Source: CALDSL01 sp039810245
GTDB taxonomy: Bacteria > Chloroflexota > Anaerolineae > Anaerolineales > Anaerolineaceae
NCBI GenBank assembly: GCA_039810245.1
Contig: JBDHWQ010000027.1
Span: 1-34,999, forward strand
DNA length: 34,999 bases
Direction: 5' to 3'
The translations under genes were made by a program, and so were the position numbers. How positions within the stretch are numbered: the first letter of the stretch is position 1; each line of letters opens with the position of its first letter. The notes below the pieces were generated by a model that worked only from the letters and a program-made list of their open reading frames with translations, did no database searches and was not told the origin of the DNA. This document shows, piece by piece, positions 1 through 6,871 of the stretch.

Positions 1-525
1 GCGCGCTCCACCGAGATGGTGACCTGGGCACTGCTGTGGTACGCGCTGGGCCTGCTGGGCCACAGCCTGGTAGAAATCATCAGCCGCGCCTTTTATGCGC
101 TGCATAACACCCGCACCCCGGTGACGGTGGGCGTGGCCGCCATGACCCTCAACATCGCCCTGAGCCTAGCATTCGCGCGCCTGTTCGCGACCTGGGGCTG
201 GATGCCGCATGGTGGGCTGGCAGCGGCCAATGCCCTGGCAACCACGCTGGAAGGGCTGGCGCTGCTGGCGCTGATCCGCCAGCGATTGGCGGGGCTGGAA
301 AGCCGCCGGCTTCTGGCAGGGTTGGGAGCGGCGCTGCTGGGCGCGGCAGTAATGCTGGCCGCGCTGTGGTTCTGGCTGGCGTGGGCCGGCTCGCGCTCTG
401 ACCTGCTGGCAGCGGGCGGTGGCGTGGTGGTTGGCGCGCTGGCCTACGCGCTGGCGCTGGCGGCGCTGCGTTTACCGGAAGTTTCAGCGCTGGCCGGGGC
501 GGTGCGCCGCCGCCTGCGGCGTTAA
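1..525 (+). CDS. murJ: MurJ lipid II flippase, C-terminal part (truncated by window start)
   Basis: The reading frame is open from base 1 and runs to a TAA at 523-525, so only the last 174 residues are present. MurJ/MviN proteins move lipid II across the inner membrane for peptidoglycan synthesis. Visible support is the segment AFYALHNTRTPV, a hallmark of the family (an RAFYAL-DTRTPV-like motif before a transmembrane helix). It is followed by alternating hydrophobic helices and short Arg-rich loops, and the protein ends in a basic RRRLRR tail. The ATG at base 16 is internal, not a start. Another MATE/MOP-superfamily flippase is the main alternative, but the ALHNTRTPV motif favours MurJ. Confidence 0.85.
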   Translation, partial: ARSTEMVTWALLWYALGLLGHSLVEIISRAFYALHNTRTPVTVGVAAMTLNIALSLAFARLFATWGWMPHGGLAAANALATTLEGLALLALIRQRLAGLESRRLLAGLGAALLGAAVMLAALWFWLAWAGSRSDLLAAGGGVVVGALAYALALAALRLPEVSALAGAVRRRLRR

Positions 526-553
526 CCGCTGCTGCACGTAGCCGGCGCAGATT

Positions 554-584
554 AGCACGGCCGGATGGCAGCCGGTGCTATACT
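554..584 (+). promoter_or_regulatory. Small hairpin and -10-like box before the nitroreductase gene
   Basis: AGCAC+GGC (from 554) can pair with GCC+GTGCT (to 579) with one bulged G. The hairpin runs straight into TATACT at 579-584, a reasonable -10 box. No matching -35 was found and no T-run follows the hairpin, so neither a terminator for murJ nor a promoter for the next gene is proven. Confidence 0.25.
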
Positions 585-616
585 ATCCATATCCACCTCA
601 TCCTTCAGGAGCGAAC

Positions 617-1357
617 ATGAACGACATCGGCAGCCGGTTTCTGCGCGAGACGCGCAGCGAGAATACGTCCGTTTCCCCACAGCGGCGTGGTGATCCGCAG
701 CCACCGCTGGAGCAGGCTTACCCAGCCGATGCGCGCCTGATCGACCTGCCCGAGCCTGAATCACTGCAAATGCCGGCGCTGGATGTGCGCGCCGCCATCG
801 AGCAGCGCAGCAGCCAACGGCGCTACAGCGACCAGCCCTATACGCTGGAGGAGCTTTCGTTCCTGCTGTGGTGCACGCAGGGCGTCAAGGCGGTCACCGA
901 GCGGCCGGCCACACTGCGCACCGTGCCGTCCGCCGGGGCGCGGCATGCCTTCGAAACGTATCTGCTGGTAAACCGCGTAGATGGGCTTGCGTCGGGACTG
1001 TATCGCTATATCGCCCTCGAGCACGCGCTGATGGAAGTGGATCTTTCCGCCGCCATTAATGCGCGGCTGACGGCAGCCACGTTTGACCAGAAGCACATTG
1101 AGAACAGCGCGGTTGCTTTCTTCTGGGCGGCGGTGGCCGAGCGCATGACCTGGCGCTACGTAGAGCGCGGCTACCGCTACCTGTTTCTGGATGCCGGGCA
1201 TGTGTGCCAAAACCTGTACCTGGCCGCCGAAGTCATCGGCGCCGGGGTGTGCGCCATTGCCGCTTATGACGATGTGGCGCTCAACCTGGCTTTAGGGTTG
1301 GATGGCGAGGCAAACTTCGCGGTCTATGCTGCTTCGACCGGCAAGCGGATGCTGTGA
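617..1357 (+). CDS. SagB/ThcOx-type nitroreductase-family oxidoreductase
   Basis: This is a 246-residue flavin (FMN) oxidoreductase of the nitroreductase fold. The start is ATG 617, because TCAGGAG at 605-611 sits at the right distance. An in-frame start at 575 would add residues unlike the family. Support: RSSQRRYSDQPYTLEELSFL near residues 63-82 is the usual R-S-x-R-x-Y/F-x-x-x-x-L entry motif, TVPSAGARHAFETYL near 103-117 is the SagB-like P-S-A-G-A-x-x-x motif, and the C-terminal half has the AGHVCQNLYLAAEVIGAG helix. SagB proteins act with SagC/SagD in azole formation, but no YcaO or precursor peptide gene is nearby, so this is probably a stand-alone dehydrogenase of unknown substrate. 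It abuts the next gene tail to tail with no spacer. Confidence 0.85.
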   Translation: MNDIGSRFLRETRSENTSVSPQRRGDPQPPLEQAYPADARLIDLPEPESLQMPALDVRAAIEQRSSQRRYSDQPYTLEELSFLLWCTQGVKAVTERPATLRTVPSAGARHAFETYLLVNRVDGLASGLYRYIALEHALMEVDLSAAINARLTAATFDQKHIENSAVAFFWAAVAERMTWRYVERGYRYLFLDAGHVCQNLYLAAEVIGAGVCAIAAYDDVALNLALGLDGEANFAVYAASTGKRML

Positions 1358-1969
1358 TCACCGCGAGTCGGCCGGTCGCACCTTCAGGTCTTCCGGAGTG
1401 ATCTTAACGCCTTTAAATTCATCAAAACTCAGGTGACGCACGCTGAGGCCTTTTTCCGCGCGCAGCCGGGTGAACATTGAAAGGTAGCTATCTACCAGGC
1501 GGGCTTGCCAATCCAGGCCAACTTTGCCGGCCACGGCCTGGATGCTCTCGGCGTCCGGTCCTTCCAACTCAATAAAGTTGCCGTAGGGCATTTCGTCCAG
1601 CGTGACCCGCACATTGTCGAGCTGGTAGGTAGTGCGGTACTTTTCGTACATGATCATTACCTGGTAACCCAGCGCCTGCAGCAGGTGTTCGGTGGTGGCA
1701 AAGCTGCTCACCTCGACTTCGATTTCCTGGCGCACGCTCACCGCAAGGCCAGGCTCGGCAGGGCCTTTATAGGTGAGTATGGCGCGCTGGTCCATGCGCA
1801 GGCGCAGCACGCGGTGAGCGCGGGTCAGCGCGCCATCGGGCGTGTCATAGCGCAGGTTCAGCTCGTGCACACGCGCCGAAACCAGCTCGGCGCCGTTGGC
1901 ACGGATATGCTGCTCAAACAGCGGAAGTTTTTGAATGTAAAACTTAACTTCGATTTCCTGCTCGCTCAT
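1358..1969 (-). CDS. CYTH-domain protein (class IV adenylate cyclase / ThTPase family)
   Basis: The 203-residue protein opens with EIEVKFYI, the ExExK signature of the CYTH superfamily (E5, E7, K9). These enzymes bind triphosphates in an eight-stranded tunnel. Other tunnel residues are visible: RYDTPDG near 41-47, RVLRLRM near 54-60, LTYKGP near 66-71, RQEIEVEV near 82-89, and VTLDEMPYGNFIELEGP near 122-138, all in the expected order. CyaB-type cyclases, thiamine triphosphatases and inorganic triphosphatases share these residues, so the substrate cannot be read from sequence. A roughly 30-residue C-terminal tail goes beyond the core. Its stop codon directly follows the stop of the convergent nitroreductase gene. 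Confidence 0.85.
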   Translation of the reverse strand: MSEQEIEVKFYIQKLPLFEQHIRANGAELVSARVHELNLRYDTPDGALTRAHRVLRLRMDQRAILTYKGPAEPGLAVSVRQEIEVEVSSFATTEHLLQALGYQVMIMYEKYRTTYQLDNVRVTLDEMPYGNFIELEGPDAESIQAVAGKVGLDWQARLVDSYLSMFTRLRAEKGLSVRHLSFDEFKGVKITPEDLKVRPADSR

Positions 1970-1999
1970 GGCGCACCTCGATTTTCCGCTGGTTGGCTT

Positions 2000-2028
2000 T
2001 TGGTTTCCATGGCCTGGATGGTTATAAT
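2000..2028 (+). promoter_or_regulatory. Sigma70-type promoter for the anchored jelly-roll gene
   Basis: TTGGTT at 2000-2005 and a perfect TATAAT at 2023-2028 are separated by 17 bases. The expected transcription start is near 2035, leaving a leader of about 80 bases before ATG 2117. It points away from the CYTH gene. Confidence 0.6.
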
Positions 2029-2116
2029 AAAAGCACCCCCAAACCTGTGTTCATAGTATAGCGCGGAAACGGTTTGGCAGTTGTCTTTGTTAACAGGGAG
2101 CAAGCTGCGCGACGAT

Positions 2117-2962
2117 ATGGACGATTACAACGACCCGGTGGATGAAGAACTGGACGCGCCGCTGCAAGAGGTGCGCGGTAATCGCGCGCTGGCCGCGGGC
2201 GCGGTGGTGGCAGTGATCCTGGTGCTGTTGTGCATCCTGGGCGCGGCGCTGGGGGCGATCTACTTCTTCAACCTGCCGGGCAGTGGCGCGCAGCCGCTGC
2301 CGGCTGCGCCGGATGGTTCCGGGCAGGATGGCGCACGCGCCAACCCGCAGAGCAACCCGGGCCTGATCCTGAAGACCTTTACGTTCGACCAGCCCGAGGG
2401 TTGGGCCACCGGCGGCAGCGACGACCAGAGCGCGCAGGTTACGCAGCAGGTGGCGGATGGACGCTACACCTGGCGCATCAACGCACGCCAGCCAGTCAAC
2501 CGACAGTCGTACCTGCTCGATTTTCAACCAGGCGTGGCTTCTACCGGCTATCAGATTTCGGTTGACGCGCGCGTGGTGGAAGGCCCAGCCGACGCGCTGT
2601 ACGGCATCTGCTTCCACTATGAGAGCGCCGAGCGCTACTGGGAGTTCCTGGTGGATGATTCCGGGCGGGCGGTTGTGGCGGCGCGTGACGGCGCGCGCTG
2701 GGCGTACCCGGGCGGGGTGCAGGTGGCGGATGCGCCCGTGCAGCCCGGCGGGGTAAACGTACTCACCATTCAGGTGACGCCCAAAACGGCGGCCTTTTTC
2801 GTCAACGGGTCGCTTGTGGCTGAGCTGGCGGAATCGGCGCACCAGGAAACAACGCTGCTGAGCGGCAGCTTTGGCCTTGCCATCGATCTGGGCCGCGCCG
2901 GTGAAGCGGCAACGATCGAGTTTGATAACTTCGTCGTCTCCGCGCCGGGGATGAAACCGTAA
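2117..2962 (+). CDS. Membrane-anchored protein with extracytoplasmic LamG/DUF1080-like jelly-roll domain
   Basis: The product of about 281 residues has a short acidic cytoplasmic tail (1-20), one transmembrane helix (about 25-53, rich in A, V, L, I), a Pro/Gly/Gln linker, and a beta-rich domain from about residue 84 to the end. The domain pattern (a TFTFDQPEGWATG opening, YWEFLVDDSGRAVV, a VTPKTAAFFVNGSLVAEL strand pair, and closing IEFDNFVV) resembles concanavalin-like LamG or DUF1080 domains. Binding of sugar or another extracellular ligand is only an inference. The start is uncertain: TTG 2081 and CTG 2105 lie in frame upstream, and no clear ribosome site precedes ATG 2117. The gene seems monocistronic. 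Confidence 0.7.
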   Translation: MDDYNDPVDEELDAPLQEVRGNRALAAGAVVAVILVLLCILGAALGAIYFFNLPGSGAQPLPAAPDGSGQDGARANPQSNPGLILKTFTFDQPEGWATGGSDDQSAQVTQQVADGRYTWRINARQPVNRQSYLLDFQPGVASTGYQISVDARVVEGPADALYGICFHYESAERYWEFLVDDSGRAVVAARDGARWAYPGGVQVADAPVQPGGVNVLTIQVTPKTAAFFVNGSLVAELAESAHQETTLLSGSFGLAIDLGRAGEAATIEFDNFVVSAPGMKP

Positions 2963-3001
2963 AACGATAAATCTTTAAGTTTCGCTTTGATCTGAAGTCG
3001 T

Positions 3002-3007
3002 TATAAT
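3002..3007 (+). promoter_or_regulatory. -10 box upstream of nurA cluster
   Basis: A perfect TATAAT lies 50 bases before the nurA start. The 17-base upstream position (GTTTCG at 2979-2984) is a poor -35, so activator help or a weak promoter is likely. It sits 40 bases after the preceding stop codon, which supports a new transcription unit for nurA-herA. Confidence 0.45.
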
Positions 3008-3056
3008 GGTTGCAAGATCTGGTTCAAATGTTCGATAATGCACAAGCGGAGGGGTG

Positions 3057-4250
3057 ATGCCGGTCAACTTTCAATCCATTCAGGCCCAGATCCGCGAGAT
3101 GGGGCAAAAAGCAGAGCTGCGCGAGCGCGACCTGCTGGCAAAACTGCGCAAAGCGCGTGAAGTGCTTTATACCTACGCCGTGGAAACCGAGGCGGTGCGC
3201 CAGCGCGTGGCTCAGGCGGCCACGGCGGCCAAAAGCCTGCGCTGCGCGCTGCCCAGCGGCGAGCCGCTGACCACCCAGCTTCCCACGCCGCCGCTGCGCT
3301 GCGAGTACGTGCTGCTGGCCGCGGATGGCTCGCAGGTGGTGCCTTCACACCACGACGCGGTGGAGTTCGGGGTGATCAACGTGGGGGCGGTGCGATTCCT
3401 GCCCGGGCAGCCGTACGCGCCGCGCGAGTATATTTACAGCGAGCTGTTGTTCCACGATAAGCTCTACACCGCGGATGGCTACCTGCTGACCGAAGAAGTG
3501 GTGGCGCTCAAGCGTGATGTGGCCGAGCGTGGCACGCTGGCCGACCTGGCGCGCCAGGAAAAGCTGCCGGTCGTCACCCTCACCGACGGGCAGCTCGAAA
3601 TCTACGGCGAATCGAAACGCTCGAAGGAATTTGACCGCGAGATCGAGCGCTACAAGAATGTGCTCAACGATCTGGCCGCGCAGGGGGTGATCACCGCCGG
3701 GTATGTCTCCAAGCCGCGCTCCGACCTGGCGGTGCGCATGCTCGACCTGATGCTGCTGGAGCGGCTGGAGATGGCCGGCAATGAGCGCATGCGCCAGCTT
3801 GGCGGTTTGACGGACGCCACGCTGTTCGCCGGCTTCCGCGACATTCCGCCGCTGCTCGCCCCGGGCGAGCGCTCGGCGGTATTCGGTATCTATTCCAAGC
3901 CCAACACGCCTTTCGACGGCGCGCTGGCAGTGCATTACTTCTACCTCAACGTGGGCACAGCCCATCGCCCGGTGCTGGCGCGCGTGGAAGTGCCGGCCTG
4001 GGTGGCCGCCGACCCGGCACTGATCGACCTGCTGCAGCACGCGCTGGTGGCACAATGCCAGGCGCTGGGCAGCCAGCCGTATCCCTACGCGCTGCATCGC
4101 TCGCACGAAGTGGCGGTGGTCAGCCTGGAAGAAAAGAAACAGCTCGAGAATATGATCATGATCGAGCTGCGCCGGCAGGGCGCGCAGGTGGACAGCTTGT
4201 CGGAAAAACAGTTTCACAAAGAGCTGCAGCATCGCACGAGGTACCCCTAA
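3057..4250 (+). CDS. nurA: NurA-domain 5'-3' nuclease
   Basis: NurA is a Mn-dependent nuclease that works with the HerA translocase to resect DNA ends in archaea and in some bacteria. The 397-residue product starts with a charged helical region (10-60), then shows the family motifs in order: AADGSQ with metal-ligand Asp about D90, a second acidic motif TLTDGQLE with Asp about D177, GYVSKPRSDLAVRMLDL near 218-234, and the C-terminal YPYALHRSHE with conserved Tyr (about Y344) and His (about H350). ATG 3057 is chosen over GTG 3054 because GGAGG at 3048-3052 leaves four bases of spacing. The TAA stop is followed immediately by the next ATG, so translation is probably coupled. Confidence 0.85.
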   Translation: MPVNFQSIQAQIREMGQKAELRERDLLAKLRKAREVLYTYAVETEAVRQRVAQAATAAKSLRCALPSGEPLTTQLPTPPLRCEYVLLAADGSQVVPSHHDAVEFGVINVGAVRFLPGQPYAPREYIYSELLFHDKLYTADGYLLTEEVVALKRDVAERGTLADLARQEKLPVVTLTDGQLEIYGESKRSKEFDREIERYKNVLNDLAAQGVITAGYVSKPRSDLAVRMLDLMLLERLEMAGNERMRQLGGLTDATLFAGFRDIPPLLAPGERSAVFGIYSKPNTPFDGALAVHYFYLNVGTAHRPVLARVEVPAWVAADPALIDLLQHALVAQCQALGSQPYPYALHRSHEVAVVSLEEKKQLENMIMIELRRQGAQVDSLSEKQFHKELQHRTRYP

Positions 4251-4892
4251 ATGAGCATCCCCACCACTCACAGCACCCCGCGCCAGGTAGAGATCGGCCG
4301 GCTGCTGCGCGCCAGCACCACCGGGTGCGTCATCGGCTGCCGCGTCAGCCAGCTGGATGTGCCCTCGTTTGGCTGTATGGTCAGCATCCCGCTCCAGCCC
4401 GGCTATCAGGTTTTCGGCCTGATTTATGATATCCATATTGATGATGATGGGCTGGTACGCCAGCTTGTCACCGCAGAAGGTGTGCCGGAAGATGTGATCC
4501 AGGACAACCGCCAGAACCGCAACGTGCCGATTGAGATGAGCGTGCTGCTGGTGGGTTACCAGCAGGGCAGCCGCGTCTACCACATGATTCCGCCGCGCCC
4601 GCCGCTGACCCTGGACGCAATCTACATCTGCTCCGATGAGGAGACCTGCCGCTTCTGTTCGGCCGGGCATTTTGGCTATTTCCGCCACGTGCTGCGCGCG
4701 CAGGACCTGCCGGTGGGCGAGCTGCTGGCGGCGCATATGCAGAATGTGGCGCGCTCGCAGCGCAGCCACGGCAACCCGGGCTGGGTGGAACAGGCCACTC
4801 AGGAGCTCATCACCCTGCTGCGCGACGATTACCCCACGCTGATGGCGGTGCTGGGCGCGCTGGGTGACGCCGATTTGCAGTACGCGGAATAA
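4251..4892 (+). CDS. Small protein between nurA and herA with a Cys/His cluster
   Basis: The 213-residue protein has an N-terminal half (about 10-115) that reads like a small beta-barrel: IGRLLRASTTGCVIGCRV, then FGCMVSIPLQPGYQVFGLIYDIHID. This is similar in style to the HAS-barrel at the N terminus of HerA, an assignment that is my inference. A cluster C127, C133, C136 with H140 (ICSDEETCRFCSAGH) could bind a metal. The C-terminal part is helical. It has no spacing from nurA and lies 9 bases before herA, so the three are almost certainly co-expressed. A subunit or adaptor of the HerA-NurA machine is the natural guess; no catalytic motif is visible. Confidence 0.75.
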   Translation: MSIPTTHSTPRQVEIGRLLRASTTGCVIGCRVSQLDVPSFGCMVSIPLQPGYQVFGLIYDIHIDDDGLVRQLVTAEGVPEDVIQDNRQNRNVPIEMSVLLVGYQQGSRVYHMIPPRPPLTLDAIYICSDEETCRFCSAGHFGYFRHVLRAQDLPVGELLAAHMQNVARSQRSHGNPGWVEQATQELITLLRDDYPTLMAVLGALGDADLQYAE

Positions 4893-4901
4893 GGGGACAA
4901 C

Positions 4902-6599
4902 ATGCCAGACTTCATGACCGACCCAACCATTGGCTATATCGTCGGCGGCAACCTGAAAGACACGCTGCGCGTGCGCCTGACCGTGCCGGCGCACGAGGTG
5001 CAGGAAGGCGGCTTTGTGGTCATTGCCAGCGGGCCGTGGCAGTTTTACGGGCTGATCACCGACCTGGAGCTGGGCGCCACCGACCCGCGTTTTGCCGACG
5101 AGCAGAGCGAAATGCGCCTGCCGCGCGGGCTGGCCGGGCTGCTGCACGGGCAGACGCTGTATACCAACCTGGCGGTGCTGCCCTCGCTGATGCTGGAAAG
5201 CGGCCCGGACCTGGGCGACCCGGGCTACGAAGCCTGGGCGCGCACGCACCCGGCCGGCGGCGGTAAGGCCATCCCGGTCAAGACGGTGCCGGCGCACCAC
5301 GCCCCGGTGCGGCTGGCGCGCGCCGAAGACGTAGCCGCCATCTTTGGCGATGAGAACGCCACCAACTTCCGTGTGGGCAACACCCGCGAGCAGGGGCATC
5401 CCATCTGCCTCAACCTGGAGAAGTTCGTGCAGCGCTCCTCGGGCATCTTTGGCGCTACCGGCACGGGCAAATCCTTTCTCACGCGCATCATCCTGGCCGG
5501 GCTGATCCACTCCAACACCGCCTCGGTGCTGATTTTCGACATGCACAACGAATACGGCTTCGATGACACCGCCTCAGACACCAATGAGAAAGTGGTAGGG
5601 CTGAAGACCAAATTCCAGAGCCGGGTGCGCACGGTGGGCCTGGGGCGCGGCAGCACCATCCGCGGGCTGCGGCCAGACTTTGACCTGGAAATCGCCATGA
5701 GCGACATCCAGCCGGAAGACATCGAGCTGCTGTCGCGCGAGCTGAACCTGAAAGAGACCACGCCCACCACGCTGGACGCGCTGGTGCAGGATTTCGGCCG
5801 CGCCAACTGGTTTCAGGAATTCAAGGCGCTGCGCAATGGCGCGATGATCGAGACGGACGAGGGTAAGAAAATCCCCGCGCCCGACAGCGTGGCCGCGTGG
5901 GCCAACAAGCTGGGCGTCAACGTGATGGCGGCCGAAGGGCTGCACGGCAAGCTCAGCCGCGTGTTCGAGCTACCGTACATCAATGAAAAACCGGCGGCCA
6001 ACGCGCTGGCCGAGATCATCCGCGCGCTGGAGAACGGCCAGCACGTGGTGCTGTCGTTTGGCGAGCACGAGCGCGACCTGGATTACCTGCTGGTCACCAA
6101 CCTGCTCACGCGCCACATCCGCCGCCATTGGGAAGAAAAGACCAATGCCTTCCGCACGCACGGCAAGCAGGAGCCGCGCCCGCTGGTGATCGCGGTGGAA
6201 GAGGCGCACAAGCTGCTCAACCGCGAGATGGCCTCGCAGACCACTTTCAGCACCATCGCGCGCGAGATGCGCAAGTACTACGTCACCCTGCTGATCATCG
6301 ACCAGCGCCCGTCGCAGATCTACGACGAAGTGATGTCGCAACTTGGCACGCGCATTTCCGGCTGGCTGGGCGACGACGCGGATATCTCCGCGGTGCTTTC
6401 CGGCCTGGCCGGACGCGACGCGTTGCGCGGGATGCTCTCGCGGCTGCAGCCCAAAGAAGAAGTGCTGCTGCTGGGCTGGGGCGTGCCCATGGCCATTCCG
6501 GTGCGCACGCGGCGCTACGACAACCAGTTCTGGAAAGAGCTGATGGGGATCGAAGGCAAGCGCGGCGAGTCGCAGATTTTGAAAGAATTGGGATTCTAG
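4902..6599 (+). CDS. herA: HerA-type hexameric DNA translocase ATPase
   Basis: HerA is an FtsK-like hexameric ATPase that pumps DNA into or past NurA. The 565-residue protein begins with a HAS-barrel (about 1-95: IGYIVGGNLKDTLRVRL and GGFVVIASG), followed by the RecA-like ATPase. The Walker A motif is GATGTGKSF near 184-192, then LIFDMHNEYGF, and Walker B is LVIAVEEAHKLL near 427-438. TLLIIDQRPSQI is the sensor-like strand typical of DUF87/HerA, and the four-helix insertion lies between the Walker motifs. AAGGGGA just before ATG 4902 is a good ribosome site. It is the last gene of the nurA cluster; the next 270 bases are non-coding. Confidence 0.9.
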   Translation: MPDFMTDPTIGYIVGGNLKDTLRVRLTVPAHEVQEGGFVVIASGPWQFYGLITDLELGATDPRFADEQSEMRLPRGLAGLLHGQTLYTNLAVLPSLMLESGPDLGDPGYEAWARTHPAGGGKAIPVKTVPAHHAPVRLARAEDVAAIFGDENATNFRVGNTREQGHPICLNLEKFVQRSSGIFGATGTGKSFLTRIILAGLIHSNTASVLIFDMHNEYGFDDTASDTNEKVVGLKTKFQSRVRTVGLGRGSTIRGLRPDFDLEIAMSDIQPEDIELLSRELNLKETTPTTLDALVQDFGRANWFQEFKALRNGAMIETDEGKKIPAPDSVAAWANKLGVNVMAAEGLHGKLSRVFELPYINEKPAANALAEIIRALENGQHVVLSFGEHERDLDYLLVTNLLTRHIRRHWEEKTNAFRTHGKQEPRPLVIAVEEAHKLLNREMASQTTFSTIAREMRKYYVTLLIIDQRPSQIYDEVMSQLGTRISGWLGDDADISAVLSGLAGRDALRGMLSRLQPKEEVLLLGWGVPMAIPVRTRRYDNQFWKELMGIEGKRGESQILKELGF

Positions 6600-6629
6600 A
6601 AGTGTAGATTTCAGTATAAGCAAAGAAAT

Positions 6630-6645
6630 TGTGACATATATCACT
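6630..6645. promoter_or_regulatory. CRP-like palindromic operator
   Basis: TGTGA at 6630-6634 and TCACT at 6641-6645 are separated by six bases, matching nine of ten core positions of the CRP consensus TGTGA-N6-TCACA. The centre lies about 62 bases before the start predicted from the -10 box at 6688-6693, the classical class I activator distance. No crp-like gene is in the window, so the regulator is an inference. Confidence 0.45.
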
Positions 6646-6687
6646 TGCACGTGAAAAAAAGATGAGTATTCTGAGTGTACGGGGAAT

Positions 6688-6693
6688 TATAGT
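6688..6693 (+). promoter_or_regulatory. -10 box for the giant secreted protein gene
   Basis: TATAGT matches five of six -10 positions. No -35 is found at 17 bases upstream (AGTATT at 6665-6670), which fits an activator-dependent promoter served by the palindrome at 6630-6645. The predicted start near 6700 gives a leader of about 170 bases. Confidence 0.4.
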
Positions 6694-6726
6694 TAAGTTT
6701 CTGCTTTAGTGGCAAATTGAATACAG

Positions 6727-6806
6727 GATGCAATGATCCGGGGGGCTAGTTTGGTCGCTCATCCTCTTGACGCGCGCAACTAGAACAGGAAGGCTCTTCG
6801 GGGAGC
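6727..6806 (+). promoter_or_regulatory. Structured 5' leader of the giant gene (candidate attenuator or riboswitch)
   Basis: Three short pairings follow each other: GGAT 6727-6730 with ATCC 6737-6740, CTAGTT 6746-6751 with AACTAG 6778-6783, and GCTC 6793-6796 with GAGC 6803-6806 around a TTCGGG loop. GGATG 6727-6731 can also pair with CATCC 6761-6765, giving an alternative fold. A terminator-like hairpin follows. I do not recognise a known riboswitch class. Confidence 0.35.
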
Positions 6807-6814
6807 AAATAGCG

Positions 6815-6845
6815 AAACCGGCCGTGCATGCATGGCCGGTTTTTG
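6815..6845 (+). terminator. Intrinsic terminator just upstream of the giant gene
   Basis: AAACCGGCC at 6815-6823 pairs with GGCCGGTTT at 6834-6842, and T's run on to 6844. The loop GTGCATGCAT is itself self-complementary. It lies 220 bases after herA but only 27 bases before the next ATG, so it may end herA transcripts, attenuate the giant gene, or do both. Confidence 0.7.
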
Positions 6846-6871
6846 ATTCTTGCTAAGGAAAAGAGGGAGAA

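Noticed and set aside
3345..5546. A 733-codon open frame on the minus strand
   Set aside because: It is antisense to nurA and herA, both firmly identified, and is His/Arg/Gln-rich with no recognisable motif.
3057..6599. nurA-herA as an anti-phage system
   Set aside because: There is no SIR2, DUF4297 or other effector, and neighbours are housekeeping genes. DNA-end processing is the simpler reading.
6700..6845. Cyclic-di-GMP-I riboswitch in the leader of the giant gene
   Set aside because: The GCAAA-like and CCGGCC words recall that class, but the conserved receptor core and the closing GGTAGG-type segment are missing.
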